Source of the DNA: Eumeta japonica
Taxonomy: Eukaryota > Arthropoda > Insecta > Lepidoptera > Psychidae
NCBI GenBank assembly: GCA_005406025.1
Contig: BGZK01000530.1
Coordinates: 305,540 to 369,539, forward strand
DNA: 64,000 nt
Direction of reading: 5' to 3'
Made by a program: the position numbers and the translations under genes. A model generated the notes under the pieces. It saw nothing but the letters and a program-made list of their open reading frames with translations, was not told the origin of the DNA and did not search any database. Below, in pieces: positions 42,117 through 54,349 of this stretch; the first letter of the stretch is position 1; each line of letters opens with the position of its first letter.

Positions 42117-43740
42117 TTATTGTATTATCAATGCCCGTTTTGCTTTGGACGGACGGCCACGTTTTCTTTTTTCCCCTATGGGAATATTTTTAGCTTCAAG
42201 TGGGGGAATCACATACTTTAAGCGAATTGCCAAACCAATCACGTGCTTGCATATATATATATAACTTAAAATAAACTGGACAGTCACATCTCCCTTTTAG
42301 CCAATCGTTTCTTTCAGTTGGCAGAGACAAGCCACTTGCTGAAATATTGTTTCTTGAAATCGTCAAAGCTTTCCCATTGTGCGTCGAAAACTTCACAATT
42401 AGTTGCTTCACCAGCAGGAATTTGGTAATAATTGTATTTGTTGTCTTTACATAGCAGAGTCACCATTTTAGGTTTTTTCCCACTGGTAAGCTTCAGTCCA
42501 GTGCTTTGTAGTTAAAGAGGGTGTGTTGGCAATGTAATTGTCATCTGGATTAGTAATATATTTATTAGACCACTGGTTTACCATTTCTTTTGCAACTACC
42601 AAAAACCTGGATAAAGGAAAGCGTTCGCGTAGTGTGTTGCTATCCTTTATTACTCTGTTAAAAGACTCCAAAGCGTTATTGGTTGATGGAGAGTTGGAAG
42701 CCGCTCCCAAAAACCAATTGAGGTTTTGTACTAACCACTGTGCTCTGAAGTACGTGACGAATTCGATCTCATCTTCATATTTTTGCACAAATGCTTCCGA
42801 AGCTGCGTCAAATATATTAGCATCTGTTATAGAATGCAATGAATCAACATCATTTAAGATATTATCACGCAGCTCCTTGTTTTTAATCCTTTCAATCCTC
42901 TCTTGAAATTTTCTTTTTGCATGTGCCCAGCACATCCGAACTACGACGTGTTCTCCAAAAACTTCTAGAAATGCATTTTGTATACTTTTAGCAGCATCAC
43001 AAACCAATACTTTTGGATTCCAAGAACTTTCAAAAATTTCTTGTATTTTGTCCTTCAGTCCCTGGAACATCAATTTGAAATCTTCTTTTTGTTCATTACT
43101 TGGAATCGTTACACATAGAGGGTGGAATTTGCGGCTTTGGTCCGTGGTTCCACAGACCAATACAGGAAAACCCTGCCAGATGAGTTTGTACGTGGCATCT
43201 GCATGGACGACGCTGGCATCTTTGGAAATTTCAATCAAATATTTAGTAGACATAACAAACCAAAAAGTGGGATTTTGTTGATCACTGTCATCAATTCGGT
43301 AACAAACCACAAAAACTTCATGCGGATCCAAAGGAAGACTTGAGTGTGAATGAATCTAAGCTTCAAGCTCTCCTAAACTTATGGTAGATTGGCCGTATAT
43401 AGTACGACGACGATCACTCAGATAATTTCTTAACTGAGACATTTTAGGAACTTTGATATTTTTAATTTTCGACAGACTTTCCATTATAGCTTTTGGTTTC
43501 ATTTTTAAATCAAATAATCGATTAATTTCGTTCTTCACGGTGTCACTCAAACCGTACGACGAGGTAAACTCCTTTTTTTCATCATGGTCATGATCAGCAT
43601 TCGTTTTGAACATTAACACTGAATCTGAGGTGCTTTCGAATAACAAATACATTTTTGAAGAGCATTGTGGACCACGACGTTGCAACTTATTACACCTATA
43701 GTATATTTTTTTTCCTTCCTCTGTTTGATGGCAATAAAAT
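42117..43740 (-). pseudogene. MULE (Mutator-like) transposase with FLYWCH, DDE and SWIM domains, lightly broken
   Basis: Reading leftwards on the minus strand: KKIYYRCNKLQRRGPQCSSK and DHDHDEKK (FLYWCH/WRKY-GCM1-type zinc finger, about 43720-43590); an in-frame TAG near 43356; then the DDE core with VHADATYKL (Asp 1), KVLVCDAAKSIQNAFLEVFG (Asp 2), RMCWAHAKRK (the CxxH motif) and NNALESFNRVIKD (Glu). After an A-run frameshift near 42470 follow CEVFDAQWESFDDFKKQYFS, GRCDCPVYFK-Y-CKH (SWIM zinc finger, frameshifted by a TA-repeat expansion near 42255) and KRKRGRPSKAKRALIIQ (AT-hook-like) to a stop at 42117. Only about three lesions, so a fairly young MULE. I could not place its TIRs or the start. 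Confidence 0.85.
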
Positions 43741-43929
43741 AATCAAAAATAAATAAATAAATCGTAAAAGGCTGTATTTTTTAATTAAGTTGACTAACAA
43801 CTTGTTTTTTTTTTAAACTTCATACTACCCCAGTTGTAAGTATTAAGTTATAATTTCCATTTGATACCTCGGCATTCCTGAGAAAAAAGTCTTTAAAAGG
43901 CAGATAGATGGAAAATGAAGTGATCTTAT
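43741..43929. other. AT-rich sequence beside the MULE
   Basis: It may hold the N-terminus and end of the MULE, but no start codon or TIR was identified. Confidence 0.35.
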
Positions 43930-44530
43930 AAGGGTTTCTTTTTTCCTTTAAAGTACGGAACCTTAAAGATACTAAATGTCCAGAGATTTGGATTTTTTAC
44001 AAAGGTTGTTATTTTAATGTAGGCGAACTTTAAAAAAGGATTATTTTAAATTCAATCCTTAGAGATAAAAGGGTTGAAATACTGTTGTTTGTAAAATTAA
44101 ACCGTTGAAACCATAAATGTCAAACTTGGCATCTTCGTTACTTATAGAAAGTAAAATATATTAACTTAGACTGTTTTTTTTAATTGAGCCTGAGGGGGTT
44201 AAAATAAGGGGTTAAATGTTATATGGAAAATCAAAACCGTAAAGCTATTGATGACAAAATTTATATTTTAGCTGATCATTACTCATAAAAACATGACATG
44301 CATTGTTTTTTTTTAATGATCCTGAAGGATTGAAATATTTTATATACCAAAAGGAAACCGTTGAAGCTATAGACCCCAAAATTTATATTTTAACTTCGAA
44401 TCATTAAAGAAAAATAATAATTGGTAGCATTTTTCTAAAAGTAGCTCTCAGAAGGTAAAATAAAGAATGAAATGTTGTATAAAAAATGGATACCGCAATA
44501 TGTATTTTATACGCTTTTTTTGGCAAGCTT
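43930..44530. repeat. Degenerate tandem repeats, unit ~120 bp
   Basis: TTTTTAATTGAGCCTGAGGG, TTAATGATCCTGAAGGATTG and weaker versions recur. Each is followed by 'GAAAT...ATGG/ACCAAAAGGAAACCGTTGAAGCTATAGA..CCAAAATTTATATTTTA'. About four diverged units. CGGAACCTTAAAGATAC near 43956 resembles the start of the 34553 repeat family. Confidence 0.5.
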
Positions 44531-44689
44531 AAACCATTTATTTTGTTACTATGAAACTATCTAAATGAGAAACTTGCGAATAAAAAACTTGGTTATATCG
44601 TCTTATTTCTACCACGAAATAATTGTTTCACTCATAGAAGGTCACACTTATATAGCCCCGAGTAAAGTAGCCTTTTTTTTAATGCTACA

Positions 44690-45092
44690 GGTATTTGCTA
44701 CGACTTCGTCCAAATCAGAACCACAACCGGTGGCGGAATCGACTTTGCATACGGGACGAGAAATAGAATTGAAAGTCGAAACCGGGATCGAAATCAAGTA
44801 TAAGACCAAGATGAAAGAGTGTGAGATCAAAATTAGAATCAAGGGTGTGACCGAAATCTGAACGAAAAGCAATACTTAACCCGAAACTTAAAGCGGAACG
44901 AAAACCGAGAATGGAATCAGAATTTCTTTAGACCAAGACCGAAATCAACAGCGATCCAGACCACGATCATAACCGAGAATGTAAGAAATTAACATCGAGA
45001 ACAGGACCGGTATCAGAATCGACAACCGAATTGGGATCGGGAACTACAAAGATGGAGAAATTTAGTTTATGCAATACGGCTGGAGCCGCGGG
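44690..45092 (-). repeat. GC-box plus degenerate tract repeat, copy C (reverse)
   Basis: Purine-rich units such as GAATTGAAAGTCGAAACCGG and GATCGAAATCAAG run to 45055. The reverse-complement box CTTTTTCCCGCGGCTCCAGC lies at about 45079-45098. The 98- and 74-codon ORFs are repeat by-products. Confidence 0.55.
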
Positions 45093-46985
45093 AAAAAGCT
45101 CGTTATAGATACCCGCCTAAAGTTTGTCGGATTTGATGTGCACCAGTCTTTAAATGATGAAATGACATTACTTTCAATGAGAGTTTGTATACTTCTCACA
45201 TTGAATAACTTTGATTCGTTTTTAACTTCCCCCTAAGAAAATTGAAAATTTTCTAAAATTTTCGGGAAATTATTGGTTTCACCCCATTTTGCAAAAATCG
45301 AGTTCTCATCAGATCTCGACGTTCCATTAAAAATACCTAACAATTATTGTAACTATATTATATTATCGTAATAATTTGATTGACTTTTAAGTAGTCTAAT
45401 ATTTTTCATTTCATTTTACTTAGCAGAACTCAAAAAATATTTTGATCATTGTTTGTTATTCATGGGTATGTGTTGAGTTAAATTTAAGTTGGTAGGTACC
45501 TACGAGTACTTACCTTTTGCGTAGTAAACACATAGATCGTACCTACATATTAATGAGTAGAAAAACGAAGTTGTTTATTAAGTTGTAGAAGAATACGCAA
45601 TTATTTTTTTTTCCTTTTAGTGCGTAATGAGGAGTGCGTTCTGCGACCGCTGCCGCTAATTACCGTTGTGTGTGCGCGGTGTGTCCTTCATCAGAAAAGG
45701 TGTAGCTAAAAGAAAATGAAGGAATCCTTTAGCGGGCGAGCATATTGTCTGGGTAACGACTCTACGGATTTCACAATGCTAAGACAAAAGACACGAGTCG
45801 GTTTTGAATTATTTTTTGCATAAAATTTCACTTTGTTATCGTTCTTTCCAACAATTTATTATACATATTAATTTGTTTTAGAATAGATTATTTTTTTGAA
45901 GTCGGTTTTTTTTTTGTTAAAATATTTGTTTATATCAAACGTATCTAAGTATTCTCGCAGGGTCGTCCCTGCAATAAGAGATAATCATATTTTTTACGTC
46001 TATTATGGTATTTGCCCACTGGTAATAGCTACGTTGTAAGAGATAATATAATCTTAAAATCCATAAAAATAATTTTCGAATGTTTAACATCGTTTAAATT
46101 ATAATATATATATTTTGTAATATATAAATAACAATTTAAACTACCGTTGCTAATGTATTAATAATAGAATTAATGAGTATATTTTTTTTTTATGAAACTC
46201 CTTAGGCAGCGTAAAATCAATTGTTGGACTAGAGTTGAAATGAAATTTCAAGGACCGCCACCTTTAGGCGCATTTCGTTACATGAGAAAGAAAAAATATA
46301 TAAGAAAATTTTATATTCTCATTGTAGGTTATTGAGGGCTTTGTTAAATAAAACTAAATAAGGTTTATGTTCACTTTTATATATTTTCTATTATTAGAGA
46401 GGTGCACTTAACTACGCGTGGAACTCGCACGGAGTTGAAACACCGACTAAACGCATATTACTCTATAGCTCTATGTGACGAATCATTACGTCTATGTACT
46501 GTGCTCCGATGAAGGAACAAAGAGACCTTGTCACAACGTGTAAATATTTTGTTGTAGTCCAATACACTCTAATTATATTCCGTGTCCAATACCAATACCA
46601 CGGAAGTGCAGCAAAAGAACGCGACATTTACATAACAATAGAAGGCCGTACAATAAAATAGTGTCGCGCATGCGCGCGTTGTAAATGTACGTGACAGATG
46701 CTACATATGAACAGCTGAGATACCACGCTGACAGCTAAGGTATTGTTATTTTTTTTTTAATTTCAATTCTCTTCTTTTAGTGGTTTGTATAAAAAAAGTC
46801 TATATGTCGAAGAACAATACAAAAGAATACATAACCATACTAAGCGAACGTTAAAAGTACGCGCGATACTTTGATTAATATTTATTAGTTTTGATTAGTT
46901 AGTATTTTTCTAGTACAAGTATTATTGCAGAATAGCAATAGCAATATACTTTATATAGTACGACTGACATTCTAGCATTTTTTAG
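45093..46985. other. Intron sequence with minor repeat words, no gene
   Basis: TTTTTTGAAGTCGGTTTTTT at about 45891-45911 is a common arthropod repeat tail. GCAGGGTCGTCCCTGC at 45958-45973 is a small palindrome. 46390-46740 is less AT-rich and unassigned. No coding region supported. Confidence 0.45.
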
Positions 46986-47290
46986 AAATAAATCTTTCCC
47001 TGTGTCACAGAATGCGTTTTGAAATCATCGGATCTGGTACTTATTGTCAACTCAAGTAAATAAATGTACGGTCGCCCTGCACACACGTACACGTCTACTG
47101 AGCCAACTCTCGCGTGATCGCCGGTGCGGTCGTGGGCGGGCGCGGCGCGGGGGGCGCGGCGCAATAACGGCTTGATTGATGAGCGCCCGACGCCGGCCGC
47201 GTCACATCCGCCGTTGCCAAACGCGCCAATAATTAATTCTAACATGCATTTACGCTGTGTAAACGTGTCGCGGAGCCGATAATTGTATTG
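46986..47290 (+). promoter_or_regulatory. GC-rich island with TGATTGATGA, candidate enhancer
   Basis: GGGCGGGCGCGGCGCGGGGG at 47135-47154 is followed by CGGCTTGATTGATGAGCGCC, with TGATTGAT at 47173-47180. Further words are AATAATTAATT (47227-47237) and TGTAAACG (47257-47264, Fox-like). The 125-codon minus ORF is interrupted in composition and shows no domain. Its layout matches the 57230 island. Confidence 0.42.
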
Positions 47291-47660
47291 TTTAGATATG
47301 ATACTGTGATGAATGGTAAGCCCAGGCGCCGAGTACACGGACAGTCTATATGAATACATTTAAAAAACAAACTGACGGACAGATTCATTGATCGACGCAG
47401 TCAGGTTAGGTTGATATTTTCACAATATTTACTTTTATAACAGAGACGAGCACTATTAAGGAGCTCTTAGAAATCTCATTCCATCTAGTGAAAAGGGGAC
47501 GAAAATTTGTATGCAATTTTTGTTAGTTTAAAAATTAGAGCTATCAAAAATAATAATATGGCCTCGTATTTTCAAGTAAAGAAACACCTATTTCAGGGTC
47601 TCCAAAATTCAACTGTAAGAGGTAAAACGAGGGTTAAAACTTAACACAGGAGTACTTTTA
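47291..47660. other. Intron sequence
   Basis: No feature recognised. Confidence 0.4.
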
Positions 47661-47748
47661 CTTTTTAAGATAGAGCAGTAACATGAGGGTAAAAGCTTAT
47701 ATAGTCCACCTGTAAACTTTTACCTTCATGCTGCTGCTCTTCTTTAAG
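47661..47748. repeat. Imperfect inverted repeat, ~31-bp arms
   Basis: TTAAGATAGAGCAGTAACAT and following GAGGGTAAAAG pair with the reverse complement of CTTTTACCTTCATGCTGCTG plus CTCTTCTTTAA. About 25 of 31 positions match, with about 25 bp between the arms. Confidence 0.65.
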
Positions 47749-47814
47749 GTTTGGAGTTAGATTTTTATATTTGAAGCTCTATTAGAATATGTATGTAATT
47801 TCTTTATGAAACAA

Positions 47815-48078
47815 CTCGAGAGCGGGACGAGGATCAAAATGAAAAACAGAGCCGGCGTCGCCATCGAAAGCGAGACCGCGATCGAATCCAGGGAAAGGCA
47901 AATATTGAAATTAAGAACGAACTTAGATTCGGTGCGGTAATTGGAAAGTGCCAGAGCACACCTGAATTAGAATCTAGACCAGAACTGGAACTTGGATCAT
48001 GGTTGACATAGTGATTGATATGAAATAAATAATCTCACGTCCAAGCAGTAGAAGCCGCAGGCGAAAGCTGTCATTATT
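47815..48078 (-). repeat. GC-box plus degenerate tract repeat, copy D (reverse)
   Basis: GAGCGGGACGAGGATCAAAA, GAAAGCGAGACCGCGATCGA and similar purine-rich units run to about 48010. The box reads AGCTTTCGCCTGCGGCTTCT on the minus strand near 48050-48070. Confidence 0.55.
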
Positions 48079-48724
48079 ATAAAAATAAAAACAGAAACAC
48101 AATTTTAAAATATAACAAACAGCATGAATAACGTTACAGTCATTTAATTACACTTTTGAACTAATAAAATAAGCTTGACAATTAAATTTATGTAATTACA
48201 AATCATAATTCTAATCTTAATTTCAAGAAATTGATAATATAGTATTTAACACGAAATTGTTCTTATAAAACTATTTTACATTTTTGTTAATTTAAGATTA
48301 ATTTAAAATCTTAATTCTCTCCGCTCAGGCATCATCGAGGTGTGATTTTATAATGGTCATAGAAATGAGTGAATAGAAAAAATACATACCACTATAAATA
48401 CCTAAATCATCACATAAACGTTAATTAAAATAATAGAAGAAAGGTAAAAGAAATGTTCACAAATATAACATTGAGAACTCCAACGATCTCTGTTTTAAAT
48501 TCTTAGTCTTTTCATTTTCGTGCAAGTTGCGATTTTTACTTCCTCCACTAATTCTCCCCGTAGTTCTCCACGGAATAACTTCGAGGAACGAAATATTAAA
48601 ATTAACCTTGATGTATAAAACCGTGAACGATTTTTAAAAGACTTTCTTTAATTGCCTCCTACGGTGTATCTGATCTTGGGGCTGAACATGGGAAACTTAT
48701 TTATTTCAGAGTACCAAAATTAAA
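48079..48724. other. AT-rich intron sequence
   Basis: No feature recognised. Confidence 0.4.
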
Positions 48725-48985
48725 GCTATTCGTAGGATGAAATGCGAATCGAAACCTGCAAGGTGTGTGGGGTGTTCGAGATTGAAAACGCATACAAACG
48801 GTTATATGGAATCAATATCCACAGAGGAAACAAAGGCGAGTACAGCGACACGGAAGAAAACAGAACGAAGGTGACTGAGATTACAATCAAAGTGTATTGC
48901 AACGAGATCGAAACGGGACTAAGATGAGTCCGATTCGAGATGTACGAATATGCTATATATCCATACGGGTGAAACCGCGGCCGGA
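48725..48985 (-). repeat. GC-box plus degenerate tract repeat, copy E (reverse)
   Basis: Purine-rich units such as GAAATGCGAATCGAAACCTG and GCAACGAGATCGAAACGGGA, followed by GTGAAACCGCGGCCGG at 48969-48984, which is the diverged box in reverse. The ORFs of 61-103 codons here are repeat by-products. Confidence 0.5.
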
Positions 48986-50340
48986 ATATACTAACCGATA
49001 CGCTTTGTGTATACAAAATAAAGTACAAACATTTCATTCAATTATTTGCAAGACAATTTTGTCGAACATTATAAATAAGAATATTGTCTACGTTACAAAC
49101 TAATAAAATGTTTGTGTAGTGTAAGCTTTCCGCCCATGCACAAACACACTGCGTACACAACATACCTTTCCAACTACACCACAAATAAAGTGTTGTCATC
49201 GCTTTAGGTCAACAAGGGCCGTTGTGTCGACGCCGGCTTAATCAGACTTTAATGAACTAACCAAAGTAAGACCAAAGGATTCTGACCTTAAAAGGCATAA
49301 ACCGGAATAATATTTTAGGCTGACAGATTACTGTAATTGTGATAATAAAAGAAAGCTTCAAATCAGGAATTATAAGGTGCATAGATTTTTTGTTGAATTG
49401 TCATCGTTGTCAGCCTGTAGTAGCCTACAACTCGAGATAGATAATAACATCACAGCGAAGTGTACGGTCAACAACAAACTGGACTGATGTCTTAGTGATG
49501 ACAGTATCAGATCTCTTATGTCTGCGGCATCAATGCCGCCAGATATAATTATTTTGTAGCAGTATTTTATTTTAAAGCTTAACCGTAGAATCATTTTTAT
49601 TCAACATCGAAGTATTATTTTTAATGAAAGGAAAATAAATTAGTATTCAATAAGCCCGTAATTCAAATCAGTCATACTGTTGTAAAAGAGACCTATCCTC
49701 TAAGAGCGATAAATAATATTCCTATATCATTTAACCGACTCGACAAGTGAGAAGACAGTATATAAATTTCTTTCTTAATCAGGTAACCGTGTTTCCTTAT
49801 GAATGATCGTATTGTTTAGAATCCGATGTGCGTAGCGATCGCGTCCAAACGAACGTAAGTCAAAACTTAAGATTTAAATAATAAAGTTTAAACAGAAATA
49901 TTAAACAAATTCACACAGAAAAGTAAGAAGGTGTTCGGCCGAATGAGAAGAATATTGATATTTGAATACACCCAAGGCGGGTCGGCCGAGGGAGAAAGTG
50001 GAAGATATCTGTTTTCCATGAGCGCGTGTGAAATATTCGTTTAGATAAATAGCCGTCGCCGCTTGTACACGTGCCCACAAGCTTTGATGGTTTAGTTGGC
50101 ATATGCGAGAATATCCCGATGTATATTGTGCGCAGAAACATACAATTTAGGTATAAACGTTATATGGTTATATAAAATTTGAACTATATGCTTTGATTTT
50201 CATTACAGGGTTCAATGAGCTTTCATCAGTTTGCACAGTTGTTTGCGTGTGATAACTTTGATATCGCGTATAGAGCGATCAGAACAAAGCGATCATGTGT
50301 AAGATTCGTATTTTTGAAAGTGCAATAAAATGAAACGGGA
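48986..50340. other. Intron sequence, no supported gene
   Basis: No domain-bearing ORF or known repeat was recognised. 49820-50110 is less AT-rich (CGTAGCGATCGCGTCC, GTCGCCGCTTGTACACGTGC) and could be regulatory, on weak evidence. Confidence 0.4.
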
Positions 50341-50391
50341 TGGGTGGTGTCATCCGCATAGGCGCGAGTGTTATGCGTATGACACCACCCA
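50341..50391. repeat. 51-nt hairpin with 20-bp arms and 11-nt loop
   Basis: TGGGTGGTGTCATCCGCATA pairs with TATGCGTATGACACCACCCA with a single mismatch. Loop 50361-50371. It is GC-richer than its surroundings and isolated. Confidence 0.85.
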
Positions 50392-50814
50392 GCTCCCGGG
50401 GGTTAAATGTAATGATTTAATAATAAATGAATACTTTAGATAGGTGTTTTCATGTTACATTTGTCTTATCTCTGTCACTATATTCCTATTGGCGATTATT
50501 TCAGTTGTACTACATACTCTATCTATTTTCGAATAGAAATACATGTGATTTCTTAAATCGTTCAACACACCCATCCAATACTATATATATCAACTACACA
50601 TTTTTGGAAATAGTGACTACTCTATGATCGGGGTTTTTATTACGACACAACGTAATGGAAGCGTTTAGTACATAACTCGAGCTACCTAATGATATAAGAT
50701 GTTCAATATAAACATTATATTCTGATTCGCCAGCGAAAGTCAAAAGTTTTGATTTGATTTCAAAAGTCTAGATTTGTGTTTGCTTTTTTTATAAATAACC
50801 GTATTGAGCTATGC
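50392..50814. other. AT-rich intron sequence
   Basis: No feature recognised between the two hairpins. Confidence 0.4.
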
Positions 50815-50852
50815 ACAGTTCATATTCGATTCGAAAATCGAATATGAACTGT
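50815..50852. repeat. Perfect 17-bp-arm hairpin
   Basis: ACAGTTCATATTCGATT, loop CGAA, AATCGAATATGAACTGT. Perfect pairing. Confidence 0.9.
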
Positions 50853-51083
50853 TATTTCTCACAAGTTAATTAGAACAGGTCGTGGCAAAAGTTTTTTCGT
50901 AACTCATAAATAAAAAGTTGCAGTAAAATCTCTTTGGTTATGCTGTTTGTATCTGGCCAGGTTTGATACTATTAAATAGACGATATTTTAAAAAAAGAAA
51001 AATAAAAAGTATGAACGGTGTTATGCCATTTTTCTATTATCGTTCTGTTCACCAAAATAAGAGAATCTAACGTGGAAATTTGA

Positions 51084-51485
51084 TGCATGGTAATTTTGAT
51101 GTCAAAGATGAACCTCCCTCTAGTCGACCTGTTACAGATAAAGTCGATGTCATTTTGGATAAATTACTGCGAGATCGGCATATTAGTTCTTACGACGTAG
51201 CTGAAGAGCTGAGAATTTACTAAAAAACAATTTTTACCAATTTGGAAAAAGCTGGATATACGAAAAAGTTTGATGCTTGGGTCTCACACGACCTCACTGA
51301 AAGAAATCTAATGAATCGAGCACTCATTTGCGATTCTGTATTGAAAAATAACGAAACCAAACCAATTTTAAAAACTTTGATAAAAAATAGTTTATCTGCG
51401 ATAAGAACATGCGCAATAGATCATGGTCAAAAGGCAAGCAAGCTCCACAGACTATAGCGAATGTAATATTCGTTTGTCTTTTGTA
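51084..51485 (+). pseudogene. Cecropia-type mariner transposase fragment 3
   Basis: MHGNFDVKDEPPSSRPVTDK, DRHISSYDVAEELRIY*KT, NLEKAGYTKKFDAWVSHDLT, ERNLMNRALICDSVLKNNET, then a deletion over the first catalytic Asp (normally GDEKWI), then NRSWSKGKQAPQTIA. This is the N-terminal to central part of a mariner transposase. It resembles the 28110-28860 fragment (shared GNFDVKDE and DRHI-SYD). An in-frame TAA at about 51222 separates the first part from the 71-codon ORF. Confidence 0.72.
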
Positions 51486-52134
51486 ATACTGTGGAAATGA
51501 CTGCTAAAACTTAACAAGTATAATTTTACACATACGTAGATGCAACCCAATAAAGGACATGGGATTTCAATCACTATAAGATACCTTTTACGTCACCCTC
51601 GTTGAAAATAAATAAGATCATTTAAAATTTTATACTTAGTAAATATTAAAGGTGTGAGCTGTGACCATATTCACCTTCACTGACATCGTCAGTTTTATCT
51701 GTTGTTCAACTTTAGATATTGGATGGGAACCAATGACAAGGAGTCAGAATTGAAGGCAGGACAAGAAAAAAAACTCAGAATAAGACCGGAAAAGCTTAAG
51801 ATTAAATCTGTATAAAAGCGAAAAAATCTATATTACTATATTCTACTAAGTAAGTTTTGTATACTTATGATTTATAGAGCCGTAGTAAAATGAGTGAAAA
51901 ATAAATAATATCTTTGTTTCGACAATTTAATAGACACTACATGTAATCTCCTTTTCAGTTTTTGGTACTAATTGCGTTGCCATTCGCATCTAATTAGTAA
52001 ACATTCTAACTTTGATCATAAGTTATAAATGAATCGACCAACGAGAAAAAAACCTTATAAAATATATTCGGTTTATATATCAAGTTGATAAAATGCGTGT
52101 TGTCAATCTACAGACATAGAAAGTGTATATTTTT
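51486..52134. other. AT-rich intron sequence
   Basis: A short purine-rich patch at 51735-51800 may be another decayed tract repeat. Otherwise nothing. Confidence 0.4.
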
Positions 52135-52600
52135 ATGCACTAGCGAGCATCTGCGACTTCGTCCCCTGAAAATGGAATAAATTAGTTCGTTTCCATATCG
52201 AACCCACTTCGTCTAACTCCCTCTTTCTTTTAACAATCCTAATCACGATTCTGTTTTTGGATTTATTCTTGGTTCTAATCTCGGTTTTGCTTTCGAATTA
52301 AATATTGGGCCCGATTTCGATTCCGATCCTGGTTCTGCTCTGTTCATTAATTTCGATCTATGTCTTTTTCTCAATCCTTACCCCAGTTCGACTTTCTCTT
52401 CCGGTTCCAAGATCATTTTTTTCTAATCAACATTCCATTCTCAATCACGACCCGTCTTCTATTTCGATTTGAGTGTTTCTCTCGACTTCGACTTGGATCA
52501 CAGTTCTGACTCCATTCCCGTTGACGATTTATATCCTTTTTTTGATGTCAATATTAATTTTAAATGCATATTTAAAAGTAAATATCATAAGAGTTTAACA
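52135..52600 (+). repeat. GC-box plus degenerate tract repeat, copy F
   Basis: GCACTAGCGAGCATCTGCGA and CTTCGTCCCCTG (diverged box) are followed by units such as TCTCGGTTTTGCTTTCG, CGATTCCGATCCTGGTTCTG and CTTCCGGTTCC to about 52520. After the tract comes AAATATCATAAGAGTTTAAC, which also occurs beside copy H. Confidence 0.55.
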
Positions 52601-53647
52601 AGATATCGCAATACTTCAGAGATATAACGTTAGCATTTCATAAAAAATATTTCTTGACATGCTATTGATTTTGTTTGCTTTCAAAAGCACTAGTAAGGAT
52701 TGGGTCCTCGAGTATATAGCGATTCGGCTCAAAGAATCGCAGTCAGTACTATAGCCTAGTGTATTCTTGAGTACTACCCTAGAAAACAAGCTTCAATTAG
52801 GTGAGTTGGCGAAAGGCTTAGATATGCTTCCTATGTAGTTAATAACATAAGAAATTTATCTAACATCGAAACCGCTAGATTGATTTATTTTGTCTTTTCC
52901 CATAGTATGATATTGTTGTATTCACAGTATTTATTCTCTGTTATTTTTCAAAACATGTGATGTTAATTTATAAAATGTATAAATAATAAAATATCCTATC
53001 GACACTACACCGGTTGTGTGAGTGGATTGACGGGCTGTAAATATCACCACTGCTGTGAGCATTCAGCGTGTTATGAAAACTAAGCCTTAATAATTTTTAG
53101 TTTACCTTATAAAAAGTAATTTCGCACTTTGATGATGTTCAGATAATTGTATTCCTTGCCATTTTTCATTGTAAATTCTTTAAGGTGTTCACAAAAGTTT
53201 TAATGAGAAGATTTAAACCATTCTTTATATTATAGAGAACCACTTGTACAAACCGTAAGGTCACAAATGAATATCTTGTTTTAATTAAAATTCGTATATA
53301 TCATTATTTCGTAGGCTAAATATAAACACTTGAGATATTCACGATAATTTAAGAATCCCTATTTTCCTACTTTGTCAATTTACCACACTTTTAAAAAGCA
53401 GTTTTCCTTGAAGAAGAATGAGCAAGAAACTTAAGAGTAGCTCGTTTCAAATTTATAAAATATTATAAAATCAAATGCATACAGATCTATAACATAAAGA
53501 AGCAAACATGCAAGAGGTCACGCTGGTTATGCCCATGAATATTTGTTATCTAAATATTATAGTTAAAAACAAAAACCAATAAACTAAAAACAGAAAATAA
53601 TTTGAACATAGACAATTTTTCAACCAACTTTCATATTATTTTGTGCT
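52601..53647. other. Intron sequence, nothing recognised
   Basis: 52680-52790 is less AT-rich. No gene or repeat recognised. Confidence 0.4.
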
Positions 53648-54205
53648 GTTGGGGCATTAATTCACTGATTTCATATTCAAATTGTTTCTGCTTTAGTTTA
53701 TTCCACTATAAAGTGTTTTTAATTCTTTTAAACTATATTTATTTTCCACTTTTTAGGTTCGATAATAAAATTTGAGGTGTCAAATTTCAAAATGAGACTG
53801 AAGCAGGTAGTATAGAGAATCTCCAACAGAGGGCGACAGTAGTCAGATTTGTTTTGAACTAAAGAGAAAATTTAGTGATAAATTCTAAAAACAATTCAGA
53901 CTTTAACGTTTTTATTTGAAATTGAATTTAATATTCATTCAAATTGAATTTAATATTAATTCAATTAGAATGTTTTTGATTGAATGATTTTATTCTAAAT
54001 TTATTTCTTAATTATCATGCATGTCCAGCATTTTATTATTTATTATAGCCTTTTGATTGTCGGAAATACTTAAGTATTTATTATTTTACCACATTTAGGA
54101 GGATTTATAGGGACAAGTTTGGAGTCAGCAGCCGCCAAAGGAGAGTTACAAACATACATACATACAAACATACAGGTGAAGTTAATATAAAGCGTAAAAT
54201 TGAAC
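53648..54205 (+). repeat. Dispersed element with ACATACATACAGGTGAAG 3' end, long copy
   Basis: Shares GTTTATTCCACTATAAAG, TTATTTTCCACTTTTTAG, AAATTTGAGGTGTCAAATTT, GAGACTGAAGCAGGTAGTAT and CTCCAACAGAGGGCG with the copy at 54662. The 3' end is ACAAACATACATACATACAA then GTGAAGTTAATATAAAGCG. This end resembles the 3' end of lepidopteran LINE/SINE elements. Confidence 0.75.
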
Positions 54206-54349
54206 AATGGCGACCATGTTATACAACAAAGAATAAAGGATGAAAGTTTCGGTTTATTTTAGACATAAGTCTTTTCGAAAAACATTATAATTTATAGTTT
54301 ATATGATTCTCCAAACGTTTCTACGTATTTTAGTATATTTATCAAAGAG

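Noticed and set aside
42538..42906. 122-codon plus ORF
   Set aside because: Antisense shadow of the MULE transposase.
46982..47359. 125-codon minus ORF over the 47.1-kb island
   Set aside because: Low-complexity arginine/alanine stretch from the GC run; no domain.
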